Below, piece by piece: positions 41,392 through 50,019 of a stretch of DNA of 62,606 nt. Every line of letters begins with the position of its first letter. The stretch's first letter is position 1. Origin of the DNA: CAMLKC01 sp035493555 (GTDB lineage: Bacteria > Patescibacteriota > Saccharimonadia > Saccharimonadales > Saccharimonadaceae); the NCBI GenBank assembly GCA_035493555.1, contig DATJIC010000007.1, forward strand, positions 1-62,606, written 5' to 3'. Made by a program: the position numbers and the translations under genes. The notes under the pieces were generated by a model that was not told the origin of the DNA, did not search any database, and worked only from the letters and a program-made list of their open reading frames with translations.

Positions 41392-43881
41392 CTAAATAAC
41401 TACCGCACCCGTTGCCGTCATAACTGACTGAGCAACGTCGTTAACAATCGCCCCTACCTCATCGCCGGTAAGCGTTTTTTCATGCGGAGTAAGTGCTAGG
41501 CGAACAGTGATGTTTTTCACCTTCGTACCCTCGCCCCTATAGATGTCTACGGGTGATACAGAGACTTCTACTTGAACGTTCTTTAATGCAGTATTGACCG
41601 CATCAATTACCTGCTGGTAAGGTGTCTCGGTCTCTACTTGGAAGCAGATATCGCGCTCGGTGCCAGGGTACCGGCTTACCGGGCGGTAACTGCTTGTAAG
41701 TTTCTGAACCGCCTCAAGTACAGGTATCGAACCTATTTCAAATCCAGCAGCATAATCGGGCAGTTTGAAGCCACGTGCAACAGATTTCTTATACTCGCCA
41801 ACAATACCCAAAAACGTATCTGTTTTTTTATCGGTCACCAGTGCCGAACGGCGGTACTCGAACGGTGCCGTCACCGGATAATTCGGATCTGCCTCCATAG
41901 GCGAAAACTGCAGCTCTAGACCAAGTGACTGCGCCAGGTAGTTAAGCAACCGCTTAGCTTCATAGTAGGCAGTGCCTTGCTGATTTTTCTTGTTCGCCAC
42001 GACAAGTGCGATCATGTCAACTTCCGCAGGAACGTTTTCGTCGGTCATGCCGTGCTGTTTGGGATGGGCTTTATTTACTTCGAACAAAGCAAAGTGATCA
42101 TACCCCTGCTTTATATTGTTACGAACAACACTTAAAAGGCTTGGTGTGATCGTTTGCCGGTAGTACTGCAACTCCGGACTGAGTGAATTGACAAGGCGGT
42201 ATGAATCCGACGGCTTTTGACCAGCCTTCGTAAGAAGGTCACCGTGTACGAAGCTGTAGGTCAACACCTCATTCGCACCCGCCCGAACCAACGCCCGGCG
42301 TGTATGTGCCCGCACGCTATCGAATTTACTAGGCCGTACAGCCGAAAAATCGCGCCTTGGCAGTATTGGTTCAATGGTGTCAAAACCACGCAAACGGCCG
42401 ACTTCTTCAATGATATCCTCGGGAATATGGATATCAGCGCGCCAGTACGGAGGAGTGAACGACAGTACGTCGCCTTCTTGCTCTACCTTAAATTCAACGC
42501 TTTGCATCGTTTTGGCAATTTCGTCTGCCGACAAAGTAAGCCCAAGAACATCATTTACTTTTTGATACGGCAACGTTACAGCGTACGGCTTGGCTTCGCC
42601 CGGATAGCTTTCGGCAACCTCACTGACGCGCTTTGCACCAGCGTATTCTTCCATTAGACGGACTGCGTCGGCCAGTACGGGCGCTGTCAGTTCGGCAGGC
42701 TGGCCTTTAGTAAACCGGGTGATAGCCTCCGAAAAAATACCGTGCCTCATCTGCGTGCCGCGCAGACTGTACAAATTAAACGTCGCGCTTTCAAGGATAA
42801 TATTTTTAGTGCTGCTGTCGATTTCGGTATTTGCCCCGCCCATCGCGCCAGCAAGACCAATTGGCGTCTCGCCTGCAGCAATAACGATATCGTCTGGGGT
42901 TAATGTAATCGTTCGACCATCAAGCAGTACCAATTTTTCGTTGTCACGCCCTGAACGCACGTGGATTTCCGCCTTACCGCCGCCAACTTCAACCAGCTTG
43001 TCGTAATCAAAGGCATGAAGTGGCTGGCCCGTCAGCATCATAAGATAGTTCGTGACGTCAACCACGGCACTAATCGGACGTACGCCCACCCGCGCCAAAT
43101 AGGTCTGAATGGTCAGCGGCGATTTTGCCGCGCCGTCCGCGCCCGAAAGTACGACCGCCTGGTAACGGTGCGACAATGTTTTGTCGTCGATAGAAACAAC
43201 AGGCGCATCAATATCACCCTCTAACGGGGCAAAATCGGGACGTACCGCACCCAGCCAGTCGGGAGTTTTAAATTCTTTACCCTGAATCGCTGCAACTTCG
43301 CGGGCAAAACCAACAATACCAAACGTATCCGGCCGATGGGTCAACGATTTGTTTTCTATATCAAGAAGATAATCGTTCAACTCATAACTCTCTGCAAACG
43401 ATACTCCCGGCAAAAGATTATCATCAAGTTCCAGAATACCTTCGTGTTCATCAAACAAGGCAAGCTCGCGTGCGCTTGCGATCATTCCGTTGCTCATAAC
43501 TCCACGGAGTTTTCGCGCACCAAGCACGAACGGCTCGTCTGTCCCGTGTGTTTCAGGCACTACACTATTAGGTGGCAACCATGCCACAACAAGGCCCTCG
43601 CGAATATTGGGAGCTCCGCACACCACTTGTACAAAACCGTTTTCATCGCGCTCTACATCCGGAGTTTTACCGCCATCATCAAGTTTTGTTACGTTCAAAT
43701 GGTCCGAGCCCTCAAGCTTACCGCACTCAACGACTTTCGCAACTACTACGTCTTTATATTTTGCGCCGTAGTCAATTACTTCTTCAATCTCAACCAAGCG
43801 CGCACCAATCAGTGTTGCCAGTTCATCAATCGGCATATCGATATCGGTAAATTTTTTGAGCCAGTTTGTAGAAATTATCAT
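41392..43881 (-). CDS. pheT: phenylalanine-tRNA ligase beta subunit
   Basis: This 829-residue subunit, from the ATG at 43881, contains a tRNA-binding EMAP/OB domain (about 40-150; DVVVAKVVECGKLEGSDHLN, VVCGAPNIREG, RKLRGVMSNGMI). B3/B4 editing, B5 and the inactive synthetase-like core follow. The C-terminal anticodon-binding FDX-ACB domain begins near SRYPGTERDICFQVETETPY. The ATG overlaps the stop of the PNPOx-like gene (ATGA). Length is normal. The pheS-x-pheT order with a gene in between is unusual. Confidence 0.96.
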   Translation of the reverse strand: MIISTNWLKKFTDIDMPIDELATLIGARLVEIEEVIDYGAKYKDVVVAKVVECGKLEGSDHLNVTKLDDGGKTPDVERDENGFVQVVCGAPNIREGLVVAWLPPNSVVPETHGTDEPFVLGARKLRGVMSNGMIASARELALFDEHEGILELDDNLLPGVSFAESYELNDYLLDIENKSLTHRPDTFGIVGFAREVAAIQGKEFKTPDWLGAVRPDFAPLEGDIDAPVVSIDDKTLSHRYQAVVLSGADGAAKSPLTIQTYLARVGVRPISAVVDVTNYLMMLTGQPLHAFDYDKLVEVGGGKAEIHVRSGRDNEKLVLLDGRTITLTPDDIVIAAGETPIGLAGAMGGANTEIDSSTKNIILESATFNLYSLRGTQMRHGIFSEAITRFTKGQPAELTAPVLADAVRLMEEYAGAKRVSEVAESYPGEAKPYAVTLPYQKVNDVLGLTLSADEIAKTMQSVEFKVEQEGDVLSFTPPYWRADIHIPEDIIEEVGRLRGFDTIEPILPRRDFSAVRPSKFDSVRAHTRRALVRAGANEVLTYSFVHGDLLTKAGQKPSDSYRLVNSLSPELQYYRQTITPSLLSVVRNNIKQGYDHFALFEVNKAHPKQHGMTDENVPAEVDMIALVVANKKNQQGTAYYEAKRLLNYLAQSLGLELQFSPMEADPNYPVTAPFEYRRSALVTDKKTDTFLGIVGEYKKSVARGFKLPDYAAGFEIGSIPVLEAVQKLTSSYRPVSRYPGTERDICFQVETETPYQQVIDAVNTALKNVQVEVSVSPVDIYRGEGTKVKNITVRLALTPHEKTLTGDEVGAIVNDVAQSVMTATGAVVI

Positions 43882-44348
43882 GCGTTGCCTCCATTCCACG
43901 GCAGGGTATGTTTCGCGCGTTCCTGTTCGTAGCTATCAAACATGTAAAACTTATCGACTGCTATTTTGAAAAAGCGCGTATTGCCGTCTTTACGGATCTC
44001 GTTAAGTAGCCCCTCGGAAGCGCCGTACCTGTCAACGTACGCCTTGTATGCCGTTGCCTCCGCTTCATCGCCCTCGAGCATAGAGGCCGTACCTTCAAAG
44101 TCAACGCAGCGGACCTTCTGATTTTTATGGTGCTGGGTAACAATATTACCGGCTACATGCGGATTACTTAACAGCTCCGTAGCATGGCGCGTTTCCTGGC
44201 TAGAAACAAAATATAAATTAAGTTGGTCATCGTACGAAAAATGCACTTCACATACCCATGGCTTGTTATCTTTTACGGTGGCAAGCGACATATGAATAAT
44301 CTGCGGGATATATTCCCTGATTGCTGTTTCTAGTTCTTCGTTGTTCAT
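43878..44348 (-). CDS. pyridoxamine 5'-phosphate oxidase-like flavin-binding protein
   Basis: This 156-residue split-barrel protein fits the PNPOx-like family: IIHMSLATVKDNKPWVCEVH (about 17-36), LNLYFVSSQETRHATELLSN (about 44), VRCVDFEGTASMLEGDEAEA (about 79). Such proteins bind FMN, F420 or heme and reduce small molecules; true PdxH activity is unlikely at this length. It is set between pheS and pheT with ATGA overlaps at both ends, so it is made together with the synthetase. No link between the two functions is known to me. Confidence 0.78.
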   Translation of the reverse strand: MNNEELETAIREYIPQIIHMSLATVKDNKPWVCEVHFSYDDQLNLYFVSSQETRHATELLSNPHVAGNIVTQHHKNQKVRCVDFEGTASMLEGDEAEATAYKAYVDRYGASEGLLNEIRKDGNTRFFKIAVDKFYMFDSYEQERAKHTLPWNGGNA

Positions 44349-45352
44349 GCAAATTTCCTCAGGAATTGTAATTTGGCAGATTCAAAATGGCGGACATCCT
44401 CAATACCATATTTGAGCATTACCAAACGGTCAACACCGCCACCCCACGCAAAACCTCGGTACTTTTCAGGATCAATATCCGCCGCCCGCAAAACGTTCGG
44501 GTGGATCATGCCACATCCCAGCATCTCTAACCATTCGCCTGGTTTACCGCCAAGTGCCGCGGGTTTTTCAATTGCAAATTCGAGCCCCGGTTCAACAAAT
44601 GGAAAGTAGCCAGGTTGGGTTTTAATTTTTAATTTTTGGCCATAGTATGTTTCAAAAAAGCTTCTTAGCGTCCCTAGCATTTCGCCGAGCGACGCATCTT
44701 TTGAGACAAACACACCTTCACACTGGTAAAACGTGTGTTCGTGAGTGGGATCGACGTCTTCATTGCGGAACACGCGGCCGTAGCTGATGGCAGCGATTTG
44801 CCCGCCTGCCTCAAGTTTTGCCCGGCCGTCTTTTAAAATGCGATTCTGCATAGTGCTGGTATGGGCGGGTGGAATAAACCCTTCTTCGGTGCGGAAGGTA
44901 TCGTACCCGTCGCGGGCCGGGTGGTTTTCAGGAAAGTTGAGGGCGCCAAACATATGGTGGTCGTCATCGATTTGACGAGACTCAATGGCCTCGAACCCCA
45001 TGCGGGTAAAAATATCTATGACGTTCTCAAGCTCAGTAGTCAGCGGGTGCTGCGTTCCTTGGTCGGTGGGCAGAAGTGTTGGAACCGGGACGTTAATATC
45101 CTGCGGCGCAGTAACGTCAATAACCTCGACCGTGCCGTCTTCAAGTTCTGCCTCGCGCAGAGCAACGGCAGCATCTAAGGCTACTTTTAATTCGTTGACT
45201 GCCTTGCCGTATGTTCCGCGCTCGCTAGGTTCGAGCGTCGGGATAACCGCGTACAGTTGTTTGATCTCGTCTGCCTTTAAAACTTCACGCGGTACGCTTG
45301 ATGCGGCGATCCGTTCTAAAAGCAAAGGGCGTAATTCCTCAATATTTATCAT
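44345..45352 (-). CDS. pheS: phenylalanine-tRNA ligase alpha subunit
   Basis: This 335-residue class II synthetase subunit charges tRNA-Phe. Motif 2 is near GRVFRNEDVDPTHEHTFYQC, the Phe-binding region near PGYFPFVEPGLEFAIEKP and GEWLEMLGCGMIHPNVL, and motif 3 is GFAWGGGVDRLVMLKYG. It is the first gene of pheS-x-pheT. The -10 box (TATAAT) lies 11 bp before the ATG, leaving a leader of only about 5 nt; there is no room for a T-box or peptide attenuator. Confidence 0.96.
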   Translation of the reverse strand: MINIEELRPLLLERIAASSVPREVLKADEIKQLYAVIPTLEPSERGTYGKAVNELKVALDAAVALREAELEDGTVEVIDVTAPQDINVPVPTLLPTDQGTQHPLTTELENVIDIFTRMGFEAIESRQIDDDHHMFGALNFPENHPARDGYDTFRTEEGFIPPAHTSTMQNRILKDGRAKLEAGGQIAAISYGRVFRNEDVDPTHEHTFYQCEGVFVSKDASLGEMLGTLRSFFETYYGQKLKIKTQPGYFPFVEPGLEFAIEKPAALGGKPGEWLEMLGCGMIHPNVLRAADIDPEKYRGFAWGGGVDRLVMLKYGIEDVRHFESAKLQFLRKFA

Positions 45353-45363
45353 AACTATATTGT

Positions 45364-45369
45364 ATTATA
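45364..45369 (-). promoter_or_regulatory. -10 box (TATAAT) of the pheS operon
   Basis: Minus strand TATAAT followed by ACAATATAGTT and the pheS ATG. The transcript would have only about 5 nt before the start codon. Confidence 0.55.
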
Positions 45370-45401
45370 CGCTATCTACCAGAGAAAAATCGAGAGGAAA
45401 G

Positions 45402-45641
45402 CTAGCTGCTTTGTTTAATTATGAACATCACCATCAGAATAAGCGCTACGGCGATAATCCCTATCCACACACCCGCAAGACTGCTCGTCTTTTTTGTGTC
45501 TTTCAGATAGTTGGAATCATCAACGCCGTCAGGCAGCGGCGAATCATTTTCGGCGCGTTTTTTTGCTCGTTCGCGAAGTTCGGCCGCAAGCCGCTGCTGC
45601 AGTTCTGATCGTTCCTGGTCTTGTCGTACAAATAATGCCAT
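45402..45641 (-). CDS. small tail-anchored membrane protein
   Basis: This 79-residue protein has a charged helical N-terminal part (RQDQERSELQQRLAAELRER, AKKRAENDSPLPDG) and one C-terminal membrane helix (AGVWIGIIAVALILMVMFII) followed by KQSS. It would sit with its N-terminus in the cytoplasm. It lies upstream of pheS in the same direction but pheS has its own promoter between. Function is not known. Confidence 0.55.
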   Translation of the reverse strand: MALFVRQDQERSELQQRLAAELRERAKKRAENDSPLPDGVDDSNYLKDTKKTSSLAGVWIGIIAVALILMVMFIIKQSS

Positions 45642-45721
45642 GACTTTAGTATAGCACTCATGTTTGCATCAGAAACATATGGTATACTATCGGTATATTT
45701 CACTATAAAGGAGGGAAATAC

Positions 45722-46585
45722 ATGGCTACCAAAAAAGCCGCTTCTACTGCTAAAAAATCGACGAACAAAAAGTCGACAGCAGCGAAGCAAACGACAACAA
45801 AAGTAACCACTGTAAAGGCCGTAGAATCACGACCATCCGTACAGGCAGCCTCAGCAACGAAACGACGTTCACTGAAATTCGGTCTTAACCGTACTCCGCT
45901 TGTCGCGGCACTTGTTGCCGAGTTCATCGGAACGTTTATTCTGGCCGGCGCCGTCATCGCTGGACAAGGTCAACCAATTTTGGTTTTCTTTGCCCTCACG
46001 GGTGTCGTGCTAACCGTTGGAGCAATCTCGGGAGGCTACGCTAACCCAGCTCTCGTGCTTGGTTCATGGGTCACGCGCCGTATGACTGGCGTTCGGGCCG
46101 TTGCGTACATCGTTGCCCAAGTACTTGGCGCAATGCTTGCATTGGTCATTCTTGACGCATATGTCAACAATGCACCAGCAGCATCATCGTCGGTATACGG
46201 CACAGCAGCAGAGCTCTTTAAGGCATCAGCCATTCCTCACAATAAAGAATGGTTCATTTTCCTTAGCGAGTTTATCGGCACTATCGTGTTCGGTTTTGCT
46301 GCAGCTAGCGCTACCCGCGAAAAGAAAGACCGTACCGCAGCCGCGCTTACCGTTGGCCTTGGTGCATTCCTTGGTCTTATGATCGCCGGTTCAGCAGCAG
46401 CGCTTCTTGGCGGAAGTGCCATCCTTAACCCAGCTCTTGCTGTTGCCCTCCAGGCAATCAGCTTCTCGAGCGTATGGCCTATCCTGGTATACGTTGTCGG
46501 AGCAGGACTCGGTGGCATTATCGGATTCGTACTCTACGACCTCGTTCGTGGCAACGAAGAACCAGAAGAAAAAGCAGCGTTCTAG
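45722..46585 (+). CDS. aquaporin/MIP-family channel with lysine-rich N-terminal tail
   Basis: This 287-residue protein has a long polar tail (about 1-55) of Lys, Ala, Ser and Thr (AKKSTNKKSTAAKQTTTK), resembling histone H1-like or DNA-binding tails. Six membrane helices follow with two NPA boxes: SGGYANPALVLGSWVTRR (about 103-108) and GGSAILNPALAVALQ (about 238). It would pass water, glycerol or other small neutral solutes. The AAGGAGGG ribosome site is strong, and TATACT (45683-45688) lies upstream. It stands alone, flanked by a terminator. The tail is unusual for a channel. Confidence 0.85.
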   Translation: MATKKAASTAKKSTNKKSTAAKQTTTKVTTVKAVESRPSVQAASATKRRSLKFGLNRTPLVAALVAEFIGTFILAGAVIAGQGQPILVFFALTGVVLTVGAISGGYANPALVLGSWVTRRMTGVRAVAYIVAQVLGAMLALVILDAYVNNAPAASSSVYGTAAELFKASAIPHNKEWFIFLSEFIGTIVFGFAAASATREKKDRTAAALTVGLGAFLGLMIAGSAAALLGGSAILNPALAVALQAISFSSVWPILVYVVGAGLGGIIGFVLYDLVRGNEEPEEKAAF

Positions 46586-46601
46586 TAACCTGCTCATCAA
46601 T

Positions 46602-46631
46602 AAAAAACCTCGCCGTTACGCGAGGTTTTTT
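46602..46631. terminator. bidirectional terminator between aquaporin and rmuC
   Basis: AAAAAACCTCGC at 46602-46613 pairs with GCGAGGTTTTTT at 46620-46631 (12 bp, 6-nt loop), with T-runs for both strands. Confidence 0.9.
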
Positions 46632-46640
46632 ATTTATTGT

Positions 46641-47714
46641 TTATTCGCCATCGCGGGGCCGGTCAAGCAGCTGCGGCTCAACCGATGGGTCATTCCCTGC
46701 AATCTTTACGATGTCTTTGTCTACCTTGCCAAGCTCTTTATGAGCGGCATTGTAGTGGCCAACCGTCGTCCCTAGGGCATTGCCCAGTTTTTGCATGTAC
46801 ACCTCGAACTTGCCAATGTGCTGACCTAGCTTGCCAACACGTATTTGGATGTCTTTTGCCTGCTCTTCAATCTGGAGGCTGCGAAGACCCTGAAGTACCG
46901 TCTGCAAATACGCCATAAAGCTGGTCGGACTGACGATAATAACGTGCTTGTCACGAAAAGCGTATTCTATAAGGTCACGCGAACTTCCCGCCGTTCCTAC
47001 ATTGTTTATGAGCAAATCGTAATAGAGCGACTCGCTGGGAATAAACATAAAAGCAAAGTCCATCGTATTTTCAGCAGGGCGAATGTACTTACTTGTTTCA
47101 TCAATCCGTCCTTTAAGGTCTGTCTTAATTTTTTGCATCAGTCTGTCGCGCTCGGTTTTATCCCGAGTTTCGATAAGGCGGTTATAATTTTCAAGACTAA
47201 ATTTACTATCGACGGGCAGCACCCTCCCTTTTTCTAGAAAAATGGCCGCGTCTACTATTTCGCCGTCATTAAATTTGTACTGCATCTGAAACTGCCCAGG
47301 CGCCATGACGTTCTCGAGTACCGACTGTAGGTAGTATTCGCCGAACACACCGCGCTGCTTAGGATTCTGCAATACGTTCTGCAGTGTTTTTAGTTCGTCG
47401 GCAACGTCAACGACACGCCGGTTTGTCTCGTCTAACTTGGTAAGACGCTGCGTCACGTCGGCGACTAACTTTGCGCTTTCGCTAAGCTGCTTTTGAAGGG
47501 ACAGCTGCATACTTGCATTGCCGCGCTCCAATTTATCACCCATTGACTGCTGCAAAAGCCCAATACTCCGGGTAAGTTCTGTCACGTCTGATTTAACCAT
47601 CTCTACGGCGCTAGAATTTTTTAATTCGCGCAGGCGCTGGTTGAGGTAAAAAATCACAGCGGCAAAACCTGCCACGATGACAGCAAGAATAATAAGTAAA
47701 AATATTTGGCTCAT
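46641..47714 (-). CDS. rmuC: RmuC-family DNA recombination protein
   Basis: This 357-residue protein has an N-terminal membrane helix (IFLLIILAVIVAGFAAVIFYL), a coiled coil (about 30-130) and the RmuC nuclease-like domain (about 140-330). The domain shows QNPKQRGVFGEYYLQSVLEN (about 118), LPVDSKFSLENYNRLIETRD (about 175), FMFIPSESLYYDLLIN and IIVSPTSFMAYLQTVLQGLR. RmuC limits inversions at short repeats; its mechanism is unclear. The gene has no close partner in the window. Confidence 0.9.
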   Translation of the reverse strand: MSQIFLLIILAVIVAGFAAVIFYLNQRLRELKNSSAVEMVKSDVTELTRSIGLLQQSMGDKLERGNASMQLSLQKQLSESAKLVADVTQRLTKLDETNRRVVDVADELKTLQNVLQNPKQRGVFGEYYLQSVLENVMAPGQFQMQYKFNDGEIVDAAIFLEKGRVLPVDSKFSLENYNRLIETRDKTERDRLMQKIKTDLKGRIDETSKYIRPAENTMDFAFMFIPSESLYYDLLINNVGTAGSSRDLIEYAFRDKHVIIVSPTSFMAYLQTVLQGLRSLQIEEQAKDIQIRVGKLGQHIGKFEVYMQKLGNALGTTVGHYNAAHKELGKVDKDIVKIAGNDPSVEPQLLDRPRDGE

Positions 47715-47732
47715 GCTTTTAGTATACCACTG

Positions 47733-48221
47733 TTACTGAAGGCTAAGGACCAGCCGCACGCCAGCGATCAGTGCGATAAGAAGCACAAGAACCAGCCAAA
47801 AAGACTTAAGGCGGGCCACCCATGCAAAAGCACCATAGGCAAACGCATACAAAAGAATTGCGGAAAGGCCAATGCCATACCAAGGCAACAAGCCGGCAAG
47901 ACTGACAATACCCCAAAGACTAATCGTAGCTGCCAGGACCACAAGAAGAGGCCGGAACACCTGAAGCTTCACCAAAAAGAATAACCCAACACCCGCTCCA
48001 ATAATTGTCGCTGCCGTCTCGGCATATTGTACCGTCCCTGTACAGGTAAGCGTTGTATTGCCTTTGCAGAGTATAGCGCTTAAGACATAAGTATCTAGAA
48101 TAACCGAAAGTCCCCATACGACAAAACCAACCACAGCGCCCAGCACAAGAATAGCCATCATTTTACTGGCGTCAATCGGCATAAATGGCATCTGCTTATC
48201 CTCTTGGTAGACATCGTTCAT
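47733..48221 (-). CDS. four-helix membrane protein of unknown function
   Basis: This 162-residue protein has four to five hydrophobic segments (MMAILVLGAVVGFVVWGLSV, TAATIIGAGVGLFFLVKLQV, LLVVLAATISLWGIVSLAGL, IGLSAILLYAFAYGAFAWVA, FWLVLVLLIALIAGVRLVLS). An outside loop, ILCKGNTTLTCTGTVQ, has two cysteines that could form a disulfide. It lies 18 bp upstream of rmuC on the same strand. I do not recognise a family. Confidence 0.6.
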   Translation of the reverse strand: MNDVYQEDKQMPFMPIDASKMMAILVLGAVVGFVVWGLSVILDTYVLSAILCKGNTTLTCTGTVQYAETAATIIGAGVGLFFLVKLQVFRPLLVVLAATISLWGIVSLAGLLPWYGIGLSAILLYAFAYGAFAWVARLKSFWLVLVLLIALIAGVRLVLSLQ

Positions 48222-48256
48222 CTAAAACATACCCCTTTATAAGTAAGCCTATTGTA

Positions 48257-48757
48257 CTAGCTTTTTGTCTTTTTCGCTAGAGACGGTGCTGCTATCGTAC
48301 CCTGTTGCAAATACCAAAGCGCACCCACGCTGGCAACTAGCAAACCTCCTATAACATCCAGCGGAGTATGGACGAGAGCGAGCACCCGGCCGACACAAAC
48401 GCAAATCGTGAGCACTGCCAAGGTAATTGCTATGCCCTTTCGTTTTGTCTCAAACCATACGGCGAGCGTTAAAAAGGCCGTAAATAAAGCGTGGTCCGAT
48501 GGAAAGCCTGGATTATTAAGATACGACGCATCTGGCGCCACCCCTAAAACCTGAAACGGTCGTTCACCCGAGGGCTGGTATACCGAGGCAAGGAGCTTCG
48601 CAATGAGATACGCTGTTAGCCCAGCCATTAAAATTCGCGCATATGCTTCGAACCTATGACCCTTTGGGACCAAAAAAAGCAGGGCGTATCCTGCTAACGC
48701 GATAATTGGAACAATAGCGCCGTCTGCTAAGAGCTTTATAAAAAACTGGGCCGTCAT
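48257..48757 (-). CDS. PAP2-superfamily membrane phosphatase
   Basis: This 166-residue, five- to six-helix protein carries PAP2 motifs: FPSDHALFTAFL (motif 2, PSDH) and CVGRVLALVHTPLDVIGGLL (motif 3, with the catalytic Arg and His). Motif 1 appears weakly as KLLASVYQPSGERPF. Likely substrates are undecaprenyl pyrophosphate or other lipid phosphates at the outer face of the membrane. The short size is normal for BcrC-like members. Confidence 0.75.
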   Translation of the reverse strand: MTAQFFIKLLADGAIVPIIALAGYALLFLVPKGHRFEAYARILMAGLTAYLIAKLLASVYQPSGERPFQVLGVAPDASYLNNPGFPSDHALFTAFLTLAVWFETKRKGIAITLAVLTICVCVGRVLALVHTPLDVIGGLLVASVGALWYLQQGTIAAPSLAKKTKS

Positions 48758-48791
48758 ACCTTTAAGTATACAACGAAAGGTTTATAGGTAG

Positions 48792-49157
48792 CTAGCCTAA
48801 GCGTCCGCTTCTCGCCAAAACGTAACGTTCAATACGCTGCGACGTCCATCCTCTATGGCGAAGTTCGTCTTTTAATTTGCCGAGCAGTGCAAGCCTGAAA
48901 GCTCTTTCGCTCGTAAAGCCGCTTTGGCGTGCAATCTCGGCAAATGTCATTCTTTTTTGTTTGGCACGAAACACAAACGGACTAATACCAAGCAGTTCGG
49001 CCCTAAGCTCCGCTTTACGGTCGTGATGCTGAAGAATGCGATCAAACTGCGTTTCCTGGTGCCGCTGTCTTTTTGGCTTTTTCCCTATGCCCGGTGCCGC
49101 CACCATAACTGCAGTCACCAGTAGCAGCGATGCAAGCGTCTTGGTTGATATTCGCAT
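48792..49157 (-). CDS. small secreted or membrane-anchored basic protein
   Basis: From the ATG at 49157 (AAGGAGG 7 nt before) this 121-residue protein has a signal-like N-terminus (KTLASLLLVTAVMVAAPG) and a very basic remainder. The remainder includes KKPKRQRHQETQFDRILQHH, a helical region RMTFAEIARQSGFTSERAFR that looks like a helix-turn-helix, and RIERYVLARSGRLG. No family is recognised. The high Arg content could mean nucleic-acid or teichoic-acid binding outside the cell; this is speculation. Confidence 0.55.
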   Translation of the reverse strand: MRISTKTLASLLLVTAVMVAAPGIGKKPKRQRHQETQFDRILQHHDRKAELRAELLGISPFVFRAKQKRMTFAEIARQSGFTSERAFRLALLGKLKDELRHRGWTSQRIERYVLARSGRLG

Positions 49158-49252
49158 GTTCAACCTCCTTATAAGCGGGCTTAAGAAATCGCTTATACTT
49201 TTAGTATAGAACGTGAAAATATGTGAAAAAAATGTATTTTATACAACAGATG

Positions 49253-49972
49253 CTACCCTGTTGTCACACCAAATACGTATCCAATACCATACGTTACTAC
49301 AGAAGCCAGAACGACAATAAGGAACTGCCGCACCGCACCGCGCATGATATTTTTACCACTGGATAGGCTGATGTATCCGCCCACGATCAGGCTTCCGAGC
49401 GCTGTAAGAATAATAGAAGCCCACACCGCGCCCATACCACCTCCAAAAAACCATGGAATAATTGGCGCTGCCGCGCCTACGGTAAAGAGCACGAACGAGG
49501 AGATCGCAGCTACCCATGGCGAACCGAGCTCGTCGGGGTTAAAGCCCATAACCTGGCGGGCATAGGCCTCCATAAGATGATGGTCGTTTGCGGCGATCTC
49601 CTCTGCGGCTTTATCAGCTGTCGCATCGTGGTGTCCTGTTTTTGAAAGGCTGTCCGACAGCTGGTCAACCAGGAGTGGGCGATCTTCGGCGATAAGCCTG
49701 CGGATATCTTTTAAAACCCCCGTAAATAGCTCGACTTGGCTTTTTACCGAAATCCACTCGCCTGCAGCCATACTTACGGCACCTGCGATCACGCCGGCAA
49801 AGCCGGCTAAGAGAACGCTTTTTGAGCTCCCGCCGGCACCCGCAACACCAAGCACCAAACAAAGCACGCTGACAAGCCCGTCATTCACGCCCAAAACGGC
49901 CGCACGTGCCCCGCCGCGCTGTACTTGCAGGGCACGTTTTGCTAATAGTTCACTGTCTTGTCTTTTATCCAT
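49253..49972 (-). CDS. VIT1/CCC1-family membrane transporter
   Basis: This 239-residue protein has the family's first helix GARAAVLGVNDGLVSVLCLV (about 20-40), AGAVSMAAGEWISVKSQVEL (about 68-87), a central cytoplasmic helical domain (about 88-145) and three later helices, ending TYGIGYVFGVTTG. Members move iron or manganese and may serve metal storage or detoxification. AAGAGGTT-type sequence around the start is weak. The gene stands alone between two unknown or metabolic genes. Confidence 0.85.
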   Translation of the reverse strand: MDKRQDSELLAKRALQVQRGGARAAVLGVNDGLVSVLCLVLGVAGAGGSSKSVLLAGFAGVIAGAVSMAAGEWISVKSQVELFTGVLKDIRRLIAEDRPLLVDQLSDSLSKTGHHDATADKAAEEIAANDHHLMEAYARQVMGFNPDELGSPWVAAISSFVLFTVGAAAPIIPWFFGGGMGAVWASIILTALGSLIVGGYISLSSGKNIMRGAVRQFLIVVLASVVTYGIGYVFGVTTG

Positions 49973-50019
49973 AGCTACAGTATAGCATCGCTACCTCTAT
50001 AAAATACAGGCAAGAGGTT

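Noticed and set aside
43336..43932. Long plus-strand open frame opposite pheT
   Set aside because: It lies antisense to a clear pheT gene and its translation has no family features; several other long antisense frames (for example 1410-1961, 9386-9952, 13364-13972) were dropped for the same reason.
45353..45401. T-box or leader-peptide attenuator before pheS
   Set aside because: The -10 box is only 11 bp from the ATG, leaving no room for a leader.
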